This document shows, piece after piece, positions 36,100 through 45,177 of a stretch of 64,000 nucleotides of DNA. The position numbers and the translations under genes are program-made. Position 1 is the stretch's first letter. The number at the start of each line of letters is the position of its first letter. The notes under the pieces were generated by a model. The model was not told where the DNA came from and searched no databases. It saw only the letters and a list, made by a program, of their open reading frames with translations. The DNA comes from Anabaena sp. PCC 7108 (GTDB taxonomy: Bacteria; Cyanobacteriota; Cyanobacteriia; Cyanobacteriales; Nostocaceae): assembly GCF_000332135.1 (NCBI RefSeq), contig NZ_KB235896.1, positions 2,615,403 through 2,679,402 on the forward strand. Reading direction: 5' to 3'.

Positions 36100-37113
36100 A
36101 TGGAAGCTTTATTGCGCTTTTTACCACAAGTTTGGTTTTTTATTCTAGGGCTTTTCCTGTTCCTTTATGTGCTGTTAGATGGTTTTGATTTAGGCGTTGG
36201 TATTCTCTCTTTGACTTCTTCCGATGAAAAACGTCGTAGTTTATTAATGACCAGTTTAGGTAATGTTTGGGATGCTAATGAAACTTGGTTAGTTTTGATG
36301 GCAGGGGCTTTATTCGGAGCATTTCCTTTAGCCTATGGCACAATTCTCAATGCTCTTTACTTACCCCTAATGGTGATGGTTGTAGGGTTAATTTTGCGGG
36401 CTGTTGCTTTTGAATTTCGGGAACATTCTGATAATAAAAGTTTTTGGAATTTTGCCTTTGGAATTGGTAGTTTTATTGCTTCTTTATTTCAAGGATTTGC
36501 CTTAGGTGGTGTATTAGCAGGAATCAAAGTTGATACAGCCGGACATTTTAGTGGAGGAATGTGGGATTGGTTAAGTTGGCAATCATTATTAACAGCATTA
36601 ACACTTGTACAAGGTTATGTGTTAATTGGTTCAACTTACCTGATTCTGAAAACAGAAGGTACATTACAGGAAACTCATTTTCGCACAGCAAAATTAGCAG
36701 CTTGGACAACTTTTATTGGTGCAATTTTCATTACCATTAGCACACCAATTGTCTATGAAAATGCTAGAGCTAGACTATTTCATCAACCAGAAGTCTATAT
36801 CTTTGCTCTAATCCCTTTGTTGGGTGTACTATTAATTTGGTTGCTGCTGCAAAGCCTAAATAATAAGCAGGAAGTTGCCTCATTTGTTTACACAGCATTA
36901 ATATTTCTGCTGACATTTATTGGTTTAGGATTTATTGCCTTTCCCTACATTATTCCCCCCACTATTACCATCTATCAAGCGGCATCTTCTGCCACTTCAA
37001 TGGTGTTTATGATTACGTTCATTGGGTTTTTGATTCCGATTATGTTGTTTTACAATATCTACAATTACTTTGTTTTCCGAGGTAAAGTAGTCATGAGTGA
37101 AGAGGGAGAATAA
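36100..37113 (+). CDS. cydB: Cytochrome bd-type quinol oxidase subunit II
   Basis: A 337-residue membrane protein with eight to nine helices. FFILGLFLFLYVLLDGFDLG is the conserved CydB start. LGNVWDANETWLVLMAGALF carries the signature WDxNE-W, and LILRAVAFEFREH is the loop before helix four. It forms the heterodimer with CydA. The gene starts 10 bases after cydA, in the same operon, and a strong terminator follows. Confidence 0.95.
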   Translation: MEALLRFLPQVWFFILGLFLFLYVLLDGFDLGVGILSLTSSDEKRRSLLMTSLGNVWDANETWLVLMAGALFGAFPLAYGTILNALYLPLMVMVVGLILRAVAFEFREHSDNKSFWNFAFGIGSFIASLFQGFALGGVLAGIKVDTAGHFSGGMWDWLSWQSLLTALTLVQGYVLIGSTYLILKTEGTLQETHFRTAKLAAWTTFIGAIFITISTPIVYENARARLFHQPEVYIFALIPLLGVLLIWLLLQSLNNKQEVASFVYTALIFLLTFIGLGFIAFPYIIPPTITIYQAASSATSMVFMITFIGFLIPIMLFYNIYNYFVFRGKVVMSEEGE

Positions 37114-37135
37114 ATTAGTATGATATTTGCCAGAT

Positions 37136-37167
37136 TCTCGACTTTTTAGAAAAGTCGAGATTTTTTT
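37136..37167 (+). terminator. Strong Rho-independent terminator after cydAB
   Basis: TCTCGACTTTT (37136-37146) and AAAAGTCGAGA (37150-37160) make an 11-bp perfect stem with loop TAG, followed by seven T (37161-37167). It closes cydAB and faces the end of the convergent ABC-transporter ATPase gene. Confidence 0.92.
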
Positions 37168-37176
37168 GAATTACAA

Positions 37177-38190
37177 CTATAAAAAGTTCAAAAATTTAAT
37201 CAGTTCATACAACGAATGATGTGTAGACACAGCCTGACTATTTGTGACTCGCCAAAAAACTACTTCAGACGCAGATATCACTTCTACCGTAATTTCTGTA
37301 GACTGATAACCTTGTATAACAACAAATCCAACTCTTTTTAAAGCCCGAATTGTCCAAATAGCCGCAACACCTTCACCTCTTAAATTAACTTCCCCTTTAT
37401 ATGGTGTATGCAGATGAAATTCCCCAGAAAACATATCAAATTCCACACCTTCACTGCGGAAAGTATCAGCAAATATACCATTTAATATCAAATCTTCCGG
37501 TGCGCCAACGTGGAGAATACCATTATTTCCTAACAGCCAAATTTTATCAGCAAGGCGCAAAGCTAAATCTAAATCATGGGTAGAAAGCAGAATTGCTTGA
37601 TTTGTATCCCGCACTAACTGACGCAACAATTGCATAATTTCCACCCGACGTGGTAAATCTAAAAAAGCTGTAGGTTCATCCAATAACATCACAATAGGCG
37701 ACTGCGCTAAAGCACGAGCAATCATAATTTTCTGTCGTTCACCATCACTTAATTCACAAACATTCCGTTGGGCTAAATTTACCGCCCCCACAGATTTTAT
37801 TGCCCAATTAATAATATCTTCATCTTCAGATGATAACCTTCCCCACCAGTCAGTATAAGGATATCTTCCCATAGTTACCAAAGCATAAGCTGATAACATT
37901 CCCACATCAATTTTTTCAGTCAATACCAAACTTAAACGTTTTGCTAACTCCTGTGGTGGTAACTTATAAATATCATCTTTTAAAAGCTTAACTTCCCCGG
38001 CAATTGGTGGTTGCATTCCCGCCAGAGTTCTTAATAAAGTAGACTTACCAGCACCATTAGCACCTAGTAGACAAACCAACTCACCCGCTTGCAAAGATGT
38101 AGAAATATTCGCTGCAACATTCCGAATAGTTTTCTGGGAAGTCTTATAACCAATAGTCAAATTGTGAGTTGTCAGAATTGAGTTACTCAT
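37177..38190 (-). CDS. ABC transporter ATP-binding protein, FecE/BtuD type
   Basis: A 337-residue ATPase. Walker A is GANGAGKST (near 44-52), the signature is LSDGERQKIMIARALAQ, and Walker B is IVMLLDEPTAFLDL with a following H-loop STHDLDLAL. It belongs to the group that serves iron-siderophore, heme and cobalamin importers. After ~250 residues it carries an ~85-residue C-terminal extension (from about HLHTPYKGEVNLRGEGVAAI to the end) that the short family members lack. It is the last gene of the minus-strand uptake locus, 68 bases after the permease gene across a CTCTGCG-type repeat. Confidence 0.88.
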   Translation of the reverse strand: MSNSILTTHNLTIGYKTSQKTIRNVAANISTSLQAGELVCLLGANGAGKSTLLRTLAGMQPPIAGEVKLLKDDIYKLPPQELAKRLSLVLTEKIDVGMLSAYALVTMGRYPYTDWWGRLSSEDEDIINWAIKSVGAVNLAQRNVCELSDGERQKIMIARALAQSPIVMLLDEPTAFLDLPRRVEIMQLLRQLVRDTNQAILLSTHDLDLALRLADKIWLLGNNGILHVGAPEDLILNGIFADTFRSEGVEFDMFSGEFHLHTPYKGEVNLRGEGVAAIWTIRALKRVGFVVIQGYQSTEITVEVISASEVVFWRVTNSQAVSTHHSLYELIKFLNFL

Positions 38191-38258
38191 AATCCATAGC
38201 GAATTAAACGTATAAACACCCTGCGTACCTCCGCGCTTACCTCCGTGTACCTCTGCGT

Positions 38259-39344
38259 TTAAAAAGCTTTCTTAGAATTACGCCGCAGAATTACCCACGT
38301 AACAACAGGAGTTCCAATTAAAGCCGTAATAGCATTTAAAGGTAAAACCATTTGATTTATCAGAATTTGGGAAACCAAATCAGCAAATAAAGCTAAAATT
38401 GCCCCCATAATTATGACACTAGGGATTAATATCCGATGATCTGAAGTATTAAAAAGACTCCGACAAAGATGGGGAATCGCCACACCTAAAAATGCTATCG
38501 GTCCACAAAAAGCAGTAATTGCTCCTGCTAATATAGAGGCACTACTAATCACAGAAAATCTAGTTTTCTGCACTGTCAAGCCTAAACTGCGTGCATAGGA
38601 TTCACCTAATAAAAGTGCATTCAGAGATTTTGATTGCAGCACCGCTATTAATAAACCTAAACAGATAACTGGAGTTAAAATAGCTAATTGTTGCCAAGTT
38701 ACCCCAGTGAAACTGCCAAAAGTCCACATTATATAACTTTGAATCCGTTCTTTTGAACTAAATTGCAACAAAATACTTACCATTGCACTTGTCGCATATC
38801 CAAATAATAAACCTAAAATTAACAATGTCATTGTATCTTGCACACGACGAGAAACAACTAACATCAACCCTAAAACTGATGCTGCACCAAAACTTGCCGC
38901 TATAACTAAACTAAAATCACCAATGATTCCCAAATTAGTTAATAATGTTGGTGCAGTCACACTTGCTGTTAGTAGAACTAACGCAACTCCTAAACTTGCA
39001 CCCGAACTAATTCCTAAGACAAAAGGACCAGCTAAAGGATTTTTAAATAGAGTTTGCATTTGTAAACCACTCACACCTAAAGCTGCACCAGCTAAAGTTG
39101 CAGTTAAGGCTTTAGGTAAACGAAACTTGAAGATAATATTTGTCCATGTTATTTTTTCTGCTTCTTGTCCGAGTAAAATTGTAATTACCTGATTAATAGG
39201 AATCTCAACTGCACCTAAAGCTAAATCTAGTAAAAATGCCAAAACTAAACTTATTAGTAAAATTGAAAAAACTAGAGCCTTGATTCGAGTTGCAGGTTTT
39301 TGGTGTAATAAAGAATTTGAAAGTTGAGACTTTGCGGTTAACAT
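38259..39344 (-). CDS. ABC transporter permease, FecCD/BtuC type
   Basis: A 361-residue permease with about ten membrane helices. The conserved features are LSGAALGVSGLQMQTLFKNP-type sequence (here LAGAALGVSGLQMQTLFKNP), LAGPFVLGISSGASLG, and GPIAFLGVAIPHLCRSL near the C-terminus. The latter is the coupling-helix region that contacts the ATPase. Start ATG at 39344 shares one base with the stop of the binding-protein gene (TAATG). It transports an iron chelate or corrinoid across the plasma membrane. Confidence 0.9.
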   Translation of the reverse strand: MLTAKSQLSNSLLHQKPATRIKALVFSILLISLVLAFLLDLALGAVEIPINQVITILLGQEAEKITWTNIIFKFRLPKALTATLAGAALGVSGLQMQTLFKNPLAGPFVLGISSGASLGVALVLLTASVTAPTLLTNLGIIGDFSLVIAASFGAASVLGLMLVVSRRVQDTMTLLILGLLFGYATSAMVSILLQFSSKERIQSYIMWTFGSFTGVTWQQLAILTPVICLGLLIAVLQSKSLNALLLGESYARSLGLTVQKTRFSVISSASILAGAITAFCGPIAFLGVAIPHLCRSLFNTSDHRILIPSVIIMGAILALFADLVSQILINQMVLPLNAITALIGTPVVTWVILRRNSKKAF

Positions 39345-40555
39345 TATTGACTAAGTTTCCGATAATAAAATAATTGATGACTTTCTAAAATGTCTGGATG
39401 AAATATTTTTATTAAATCAGATAAAACTACATCTGGATTACTAATACCACTTTGCCAGTAATCATTACCACCATTAACATTAACGCGAGCATTATTATTA
39501 TAAATATTTCCTTTTTTAAAAGCTTTAAAATCACCATAGCGATTATCTTCGATAATGACATCTTTGAAAGTCTTCCAAGACTGTCTCAAATTCAACCAAT
39601 AATCAGCATTAGCAGCACGCTCAAAAACAGCTTCAAAAGATACAGGTAAACTACCAGAAGATTTATCCTCACTCCAGAGATAATTTGCACCTGCGTCAGC
39701 GAGATATTTGGCTACATAACTATTACCACCTGGTGTATACCAAGTTCCCTTAAAATTGAAGCCAACAAACACAGTCGGACGATTTTTAACAGCTTTAGCA
39801 ATAGCCGCAATATCTTCATACTTTTTAGCAATTTCAGCAAAGATTTTTTCCGACTCTTCCTCCTTGTTAAAAAATAAAGCAGTAAACTTCAACCATTCAC
39901 TTCTTCCCAATGGTGTATCTTCCATATATTCAGCATTTATCGCCACTTTCAAACCAGCTTCCAACAACTTAGGAAAACTATCAATTTGTTGATTTCCAGT
40001 CCCAAAAGTGGTAACTAACTCAGGATTAAGTTCTAAAACTTTCTCCACATTCACAGTAGAATTATTACCCACCGATACCACCTTACCAGCCTTGATTCTG
40101 TCAATAAATTCTGGTGTAGTTACCTGCTTAATATCACTAACACCGATTAACTTATCAACAACATTTAACTTAGAAAAATGTGGTAAATGAGTTGTAGAAA
40201 GAGAAATCACAGAATTTACAGGTGTAGTAAATATTTGTGATTTCTCAAACCCTGCTGGTGTCGGTGTACCGCATTGAACCAAAACATATTTAAAACCTGT
40301 TTTAGCATCTTGCCAAGGATTTTTAATCGTCACGACTTTGTAGTTTTTATAATATTCAACTGCAAAACCTATAGCATGAGTAACCTTCACCTTGTTGGGA
40401 AAATAATCAACATTAGGATCATAACTTTGAACACAACCATTATTAGCAGAACTAACAACCAGACTATTCTGAGAACCTTGACAAGAAACAACCAAAACAG
40501 CAACTAAAAACAACTGACATAAAAAGATAATAACCTTATACTTCCCAAAAATCAT
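39344..40555 (-). CDS. ABC transporter substrate-binding lipoprotein, BtuF/FecB type
   Basis: About 403 residues from ATG at 40555 (MIFGKYKVIIFLCQLFLVAV). An upstream start would overlap the previous gene and hide the signal peptide. The signal ends in the lipobox LVVSC. The mature protein has the TroA/BtuF two-lobe fold with TTHLPHFSKLNVVDKLIGVS, NVEKVLELNPELVTTFG and a long backbone helix. GGNSYVAKYLADAGANYLW lies in the second lobe. A GGAAG motif sits directly before the ATG. The ligand could be a corrinoid or a ferric chelate; the riboswitch upstream favours the former. Confidence 0.88.
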   Translation of the reverse strand: MIFGKYKVIIFLCQLFLVAVLVVSCQGSQNSLVVSSANNGCVQSYDPNVDYFPNKVKVTHAIGFAVEYYKNYKVVTIKNPWQDAKTGFKYVLVQCGTPTPAGFEKSQIFTTPVNSVISLSTTHLPHFSKLNVVDKLIGVSDIKQVTTPEFIDRIKAGKVVSVGNNSTVNVEKVLELNPELVTTFGTGNQQIDSFPKLLEAGLKVAINAEYMEDTPLGRSEWLKFTALFFNKEEESEKIFAEIAKKYEDIAAIAKAVKNRPTVFVGFNFKGTWYTPGGNSYVAKYLADAGANYLWSEDKSSGSLPVSFEAVFERAANADYWLNLRQSWKTFKDVIIEDNRYGDFKAFKKGNIYNNNARVNVNGGNDYWQSGISNPDVVLSDLIKIFHPDILESHQLFYYRKLSQ

Positions 40556-40619
40556 CTTCCATATTTCTCTTTGCGCCTCTGCGCCTCTGCGTGAAAAAAT
40601 AACCCTACCCAAATACAAA

Positions 40620-41480
40620 CTAAGGATATATATATTCAACAACCTTATTCCCCGCAACCAAATGTTCCTGTACAATTCTTTCTGCAACTTCCGGCTTAAC
40701 ACGACTGTACCAAGTTCTATCAGTAGAATGATAAACAACAGGCCCTAACTTACAAACCTGTAAACAACCACTTGTTCTCACTTCCAAATCTAATTCCGCT
40801 TTTTCAACAGCAGCTTTTAAAGCCTCAAAAGTAGGTTGCCATTTTCGGGAAGGATAACAACGTCCAGAAGTGCAAACTGCAATATAGGCACATTTGAGAG
40901 GATTTTTAGTAAAAGGAATGGGCTTTTTACCTAATACATAAATATCTCTAAGTTCCTGATAAAAAGCTAACTTTGTAAAATCTCCCTTTCCTTCAGGGAG
41001 CAAATTTTCATCTTCTACATAGGGATTAGGTAAAAATATCGTCATAGCCTTTTCCCCAGCACCATTCCAAAATTGAATACCCCAACTTCTCGGTTCACCT
41101 TCGGGATTTATTCGCCGATAAAATGCACCCTTACTAATCAACCGTTGCTGTCTTACTTCGATGGAAGTTTCAGCATTGGGACCACCTAGAGTTTCCTCAA
41201 TACATAAATGAAAATGCCAATCTCTAGTAATAACAGTTAAATATCCATCATAGAGAACACATTTTTTAGGTGCTTCGTGAAACTCCAACTCTAAAACACT
41301 ACCTTGTTCCAAATGTCCCAAACCAACTTGATGCCAATTTTCTTGAAATAAAGTATAAGCTAAACAAGCTAGAACATCAGCTTGACAATCAAAAAACTCA
41401 TATTCAATTTGCCAATCATTCCCCGTCGCTTCAATTGTTTTTTCATTTACTGGTGTTACCCAACAATTAAAATCAGCCAT
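40620..41480 (-). CDS. (2Fe-2S) thioredoxin-like ferredoxin domain protein
   Basis: A 286-residue protein. The last ~90 residues form a thioredoxin-like 2Fe-2S ferredoxin domain: CAYIAVCTSGRCYPS with the first cysteines and GCLQVCKLGPVVYH with the second pair. YSRVKPEVAERIVQEHL follows, as in HoxE/NuoE-like domains. The N-terminal ~190 residues (EYEFFDCQADVLACLAYTLF, LYDGYLTVITRDWHFHLCIE) are a separate domain of unknown function found beside such ferredoxins in cyanobacterial corrinoid or iron loci. It may reduce the imported metal complex; this is inference. It lies between the receptor and lipoprotein genes. Confidence 0.8.
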   Translation of the reverse strand: MADFNCWVTPVNEKTIEATGNDWQIEYEFFDCQADVLACLAYTLFQENWHQVGLGHLEQGSVLELEFHEAPKKCVLYDGYLTVITRDWHFHLCIEETLGGPNAETSIEVRQQRLISKGAFYRRINPEGEPRSWGIQFWNGAGEKAMTIFLPNPYVEDENLLPEGKGDFTKLAFYQELRDIYVLGKKPIPFTKNPLKCAYIAVCTSGRCYPSRKWQPTFEALKAAVEKAELDLEVRTSGCLQVCKLGPVVYHSTDRTWYSRVKPEVAERIVQEHLVAGNKVVEYIYP

Positions 41481-41546
41481 AAAACACCCTCCTTTTATTA
41501 AACTTTTGTATTACTTTTAGGACTTAAGCAACTGGTATATCAAGAA

Positions 41547-41604
41547 GGTGCGTCAGAGTTAATAATTTGGTAATAGTCAACAAACTTTTGATATCTGACG
41601 CACC
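41547..41604. repeat. Inverted repeat between receptor gene and ferredoxin gene
   Basis: GGTGCGTCAGA (41547-41557) and TCTGACGCACC (41594-41604) are perfect 11-bp inverted arms around a 36-base AT-rich loop. The right arm is followed by CTAC, as in the hairpin at 3340-3373. It lies 15 bases beyond the receptor stop on the minus strand and could attenuate transcription into the ferredoxin and ABC genes. Confidence 0.7.
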
Positions 41605-41619
41605 CTACAATACCGAATA

Positions 41620-43722
41620 TTAAAAAGTAGCACTCAAACCAATTTGAAAACCTCTACCTCCGTCAGGAAAACCAGGAAACAACTGATAACGCTGATTAAA
41701 GAGATTTTCCACACTACCTGTAACTACCAGTTTATCATTTAAAGGTACACGCAGTTTAAAATCAAAAGTGGTATAACCAGATAAAAATTCTGTATTTGTA
41801 TTATTAGTAGGATATCCATTTAAGGAATTCATTAATAAACCCAAATACAAACCTTGAGGATTTTCATAAGAAACTCCCAAATTTAATTTATCTGCACCAG
41901 CGAAGCGCAATTCTTTGTCAATTTCTGCCGCATTAGAACTTTTCAAAATACGCGGATCATTTGCCGTGTAATTAACAAAAGTATAAATGTTTTTGGCAAG
42001 TTGCAAATTCAAAGTCGCCTCAATTCCAGTAGTTTCCACCAGTCCGATATTTTCCCAAGTTCCTGTATTACCATTTACTGGTGGTGTCAGTCTTTTAAAG
42101 GCAATTGTATCTGATACGCTATTTTTGAAAAATGTTAATCTTACTAAACCAATATTACCAAGTTTTTGGTCAATGCCAATATCAAAACTATCACCTCTTT
42201 CTGGTTTAAGTTCTGGGTTGCCAATATTGCTAGGATTGACATTAAATAAGTTAGCAATAGTAGGAACTCGGAAATTTTTGATGTAATTTGCTCTTAAGGT
42301 GGTTGAGTCGGAAACAGCAAATTTTGTTCCTACAGATGGAGATGTAACAGAACCATTTATCAAGCTGCTAAAATCTTGACGTAAACCTAAATTAACAGTC
42401 AAATTAGGGATTAATGCTACTTCATATTTGGCAAATAATGCTCCTTGATTAATATCATTGTCATAGTTCAATGTTTCTATATTAGTGGAATAGCTAAAAG
42501 AAGTATTCCGAACATTGACAGTGCGATAATCAAAGCCATAAACTAAACTTTGATTTTTAGCAAAATTCCAACTATGTGTAGTTTGAATTCCGTAGGAACT
42601 TTGGTTAGTTTCAAAGCGACTTGAACCACTAGGATCAAAACGAGTGTTCAAAAAATCACCATAAACTCTTGCTGTTAATAAAGAATCATCTCCACCTCCT
42701 AATTTTGAATTCCAGGTTAAATCCGTTAAAACTTGATCTGTGTATTTGCGATTTTTATCGGTAAGCGAATTAAAAAAACCTTGTCCATTGACTGGAAAAG
42801 GAATTGGCACTCCTCCTGGTGTTCCTTGTTCTTTATTTAAGTATAAAGTCGAGAAACTGAGTGTATTTCGTTTTCCTAAATCTGCTTCTAATTTGAGATT
42901 AAAATTGTTATAAAGTGCATCATTATTTTTTCGAGTTCCCGAAAAATTAGCTTCAGGAATAGAAAAAGGATAATTATTTTCAGCTTGGGTACGGTTATAA
43001 CCTACAACCCAAGAAATATCACCCTTTTTACCGCTATTTTGAATACTCTGTTGATTGAGTCCATAAGCACCAAAATTTACTTTTGCTTCTGTGGTAATTT
43101 TCTCTGTAGGACGACGGGTGATAATATTAATTACTCCCCCAATTGCATCAGAACCATACAGAGTTGAACCTCCTCCTGGTAATACTTCAACTCTTTGAAT
43201 ATTGTTTGTTGTAAATTCGGAAAGATCAAAACCACCACTACCGGCATTATTAATTGGTCTACCATCAAGTAATATTAATACTTGACCAGTATTAGAACCA
43301 CGAATAAATTGACCACTTAAAGCATTAACTTCTGTTCCTACTGTACCATCACCTAATATACCAGGCAGAAATTTAAGTGCTTCTCTGACGGTTCTCGCAC
43401 CTTGTGCTTCCATTTCTTCACCCGTAATTACATAAATTGGTCGGGTAGAATCTTTGACTGTTCCTTCCCGACGAAAGGGTGAAAAAACAGGTTCATTTAA
43501 TATTGTGTCAATGACATTTATTTCAATATCAGCTTCTTTTTCTTCTGTAGCTTTTGGTGGATTTTGAGATATTTCTTCTACGACTGGTTGTAAATCTTTT
43601 GCAGAACCTTTGTCTTGGGGAATTTCTACTCCGATAACTTTGCAATTCTCACACCACATTCCCAAAGTCACACTAGACGCAATAATTTGAATTCCCAGTT
43701 TCGCAACTAAATTAGTAGACAT
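41620..43722 (-). CDS. TonB-dependent outer-membrane receptor
   Basis: A 700-residue receptor. The plug domain is clear from ~85: PIYVITGEEMEAQGARTVRE, then PGILGDG, QVLILLDGRPIN, QRVEVLPGGGSTLYGSDAIG and VINIITRR. The 22-strand barrel follows, with NYIKNFRVPTIANLFNV and the ending GFQIGLSATF, a normal C-terminal Phe. The N-terminus (IIASSVTLGM) is a weak signal, followed by a long acidic linker before the plug. There is no STN signalling domain. It imports a corrinoid (BtuB-like) or a siderophore. A Fur-box-like palindrome lies ~140 bases upstream and a cobalamin riboswitch precedes the gene before it. Confidence 0.92.
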   Translation of the reverse strand: MSTNLVAKLGIQIIASSVTLGMWCENCKVIGVEIPQDKGSAKDLQPVVEEISQNPPKATEEKEADIEINVIDTILNEPVFSPFRREGTVKDSTRPIYVITGEEMEAQGARTVREALKFLPGILGDGTVGTEVNALSGQFIRGSNTGQVLILLDGRPINNAGSGGFDLSEFTTNNIQRVEVLPGGGSTLYGSDAIGGVINIITRRPTEKITTEAKVNFGAYGLNQQSIQNSGKKGDISWVVGYNRTQAENNYPFSIPEANFSGTRKNNDALYNNFNLKLEADLGKRNTLSFSTLYLNKEQGTPGGVPIPFPVNGQGFFNSLTDKNRKYTDQVLTDLTWNSKLGGGDDSLLTARVYGDFLNTRFDPSGSSRFETNQSSYGIQTTHSWNFAKNQSLVYGFDYRTVNVRNTSFSYSTNIETLNYDNDINQGALFAKYEVALIPNLTVNLGLRQDFSSLINGSVTSPSVGTKFAVSDSTTLRANYIKNFRVPTIANLFNVNPSNIGNPELKPERGDSFDIGIDQKLGNIGLVRLTFFKNSVSDTIAFKRLTPPVNGNTGTWENIGLVETTGIEATLNLQLAKNIYTFVNYTANDPRILKSSNAAEIDKELRFAGADKLNLGVSYENPQGLYLGLLMNSLNGYPTNNTNTEFLSGYTTFDFKLRVPLNDKLVVTGSVENLFNQRYQLFPGFPDGGRGFQIGLSATF

Positions 43723-43860
43723 TTTTTACCTAAACACCTGTATAACTAAAAATTTGACCAAGGTAAAAGTTGCAGTCTTTTTCATTAACCAGCACGGTAA
43801 TTTACTCAATTACACGCTAAAAAAAGACTGCGACAGTAAAGAAAGAAGCCGCATTAATAT

Positions 43861-43879
43861 GAGAATTATAATCATTATC
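43861..43879. promoter_or_regulatory. Fur-box-like operator before the receptor gene
   Basis: GAGAATTATAATCATTATC matches the 19-bp Fur consensus (GATAATGATAATCATTATC) at 17 of 19 positions. It lies between the DUF1636 gene and the receptor gene, 139-157 bases before the receptor start, within its likely promoter region. It suggests iron-dependent repression of the receptor and downstream genes. Confidence 0.6.
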
Positions 43880-43971
43880 ACATAAATGGTAAAAATTGCA
43901 ATAGCTGCTTGGCATCAATTCAACTAGTCACCAACAGCAAAATACTTTTTATACTGATATCTAGCGAGAAA

Positions 43972-44382
43972 TTAACTATGAGTGATGTTCAATTGCGCCC
44001 ACTTATTTAGTGCCGGAATTTTCGCTAAGATACCTTTTTTCAAAGGTTCTGGTCGTTCTGACCAAGGTAACAAACCATCCGCTTTAGTATAGTATAGATT
44101 TGCACATTCTAGTATTGCAGATGTACTACCATCTACGGGTAAATCACCAAAGAGATAGGTTGATTTTCCTGCTGCTGCAAAAGCAATTACACAAGAATGA
44201 CTGCAAGCACTCATACATTCAACCCCCTGAATGCAGAATTTATCCTGCATTTCTCTATCTTGTGCAAGTGTTTGAAGCTGTTGTAGTAGTTTTTCTCCAC
44301 TACTTTCACCAACTCGCTTACCGTTTTCCCACTTACCACCACAAGTTGTGCAGACAAATAAAGTATGTTTTTGATTGAGCAT
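43972..44382 (-). CDS. DUF1636 metal-binding protein
   Basis: A 136-residue Cys-rich protein: FVCTTCGGKW at the N-terminus and CIQGVECMSACSHSC in the middle. FAAAGKSTYLFGDLP follows, the DUF1636 pattern. The fold is probably thioredoxin-like ferredoxin with a metal or 2Fe-2S site. DUF1636 genes commonly sit with cobalamin-related genes. It is the first gene behind the cobalamin riboswitch and is followed, after a gap with a Fur-box-like site, by the TonB-dependent receptor. A role in handling cobalt, corrinoid or iron on entry is an inference. Confidence 0.82.
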   Translation of the reverse strand: MLNQKHTLFVCTTCGGKWENGKRVGESSGEKLLQQLQTLAQDREMQDKFCIQGVECMSACSHSCVIAFAAAGKSTYLFGDLPVDGSTSAILECANLYYTKADGLLPWSERPEPLKKGILAKIPALNKWAQLNITHS

Positions 44383-45177
44383 TGATTGAAAAATGTGTAA
44401 GAACTAGTCGGGAACGCAGACATGAAAGTTTTTACAGCGAAACTACAGCAGCAACCTCTCCTGCAAACCAATAATGTTTGAAATCATTCCTTCCCAAGCT
44501 AAAAAAGGACTGATGTCAATTGATATATTTGATTGAATTGAAAACTGCTATGTTTATGTAAAGTTGCCAGAAATCTATTGAAGATATGAATAAGCGTCAG
44601 TCATATACGCTTGCCGTCTTCTCGGATAAAAGGGTATAAAAAATTAAATTGACTGTTGATACTCTCAGAGTAATATACAATTTGTAGAGAATCTCTGATG
44701 CCAAAATGATGAATTTTGATGGAAATATTCATGGATTTATTCATCTGTACCACGCAGATGGATATAAGTTATTTTACCTTCGGCGGGCATTCTGACTTAG
44801 AGAGATAATTCTCATTACAGCTGCGGGACAGCGTTGGATTTACACCAAACTTTCCCCCTTGCGTTTAATGGTTTTTGCCATTAAAACCGACGTATAAATG
44901 AACATACTATAGTTTTTGTCTATTGTCAATAGGCATCGCCGGATAATATTTGTTTATCCTTTTTGTGAAAGGCTTTTTGGGAAGAAATTAATCATGATGA
45001 TGCTGGATTCTATAAAAGAATTGTAGTCAAATTGAGCAGTTCTTTGGAGAAAAAAATTTTGGCAAGGACTTGTAAATCTATTTGAATCCTTAGCTTGATA
45101 GTTGAATATAAATATAAATTTCCCAAACCAAATACTTTCAAATATTACACTCTATAACTCTGCACCACTGGGGGCTA
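44383..45177. other. Long leader and gene-free stretch around the riboswitch
   Basis: Apart from the riboswitch (44775-44895), the 390 bases between it and the DUF1636 start are AT-rich and hold no recognisable gene. They may contain the expression platform: CTCTGAGAGT and AGAGATTCTCT segments near 44665-44700 can fold on each other. 44896-45177 holds nothing that I can identify, and the plus-strand open frame there is antisense to nth. Confidence 0.45.
44775..44895 (-). promoter_or_regulatory. Cobalamin riboswitch
   Basis: On the minus strand, from about 44895, the conserved elements appear in order. First comes a GGTTTTAATGGC arm, then GGTGTAAATCC. The B12 box core GCTGTCCCGCAGCTGTAA follows (44815-44832), then a variable TGAGAATTATCTCTC hairpin, and AAGTCAGAATGCCCGCC with the closing arm. 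All hallmark motifs of the B12-binding aptamer are present. In this class, binding of adenosyl- or methylcobalamin shuts off downstream expression. The controlled genes here are DUF1636 and possibly the receptor and ABC genes. Confidence 0.92.
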
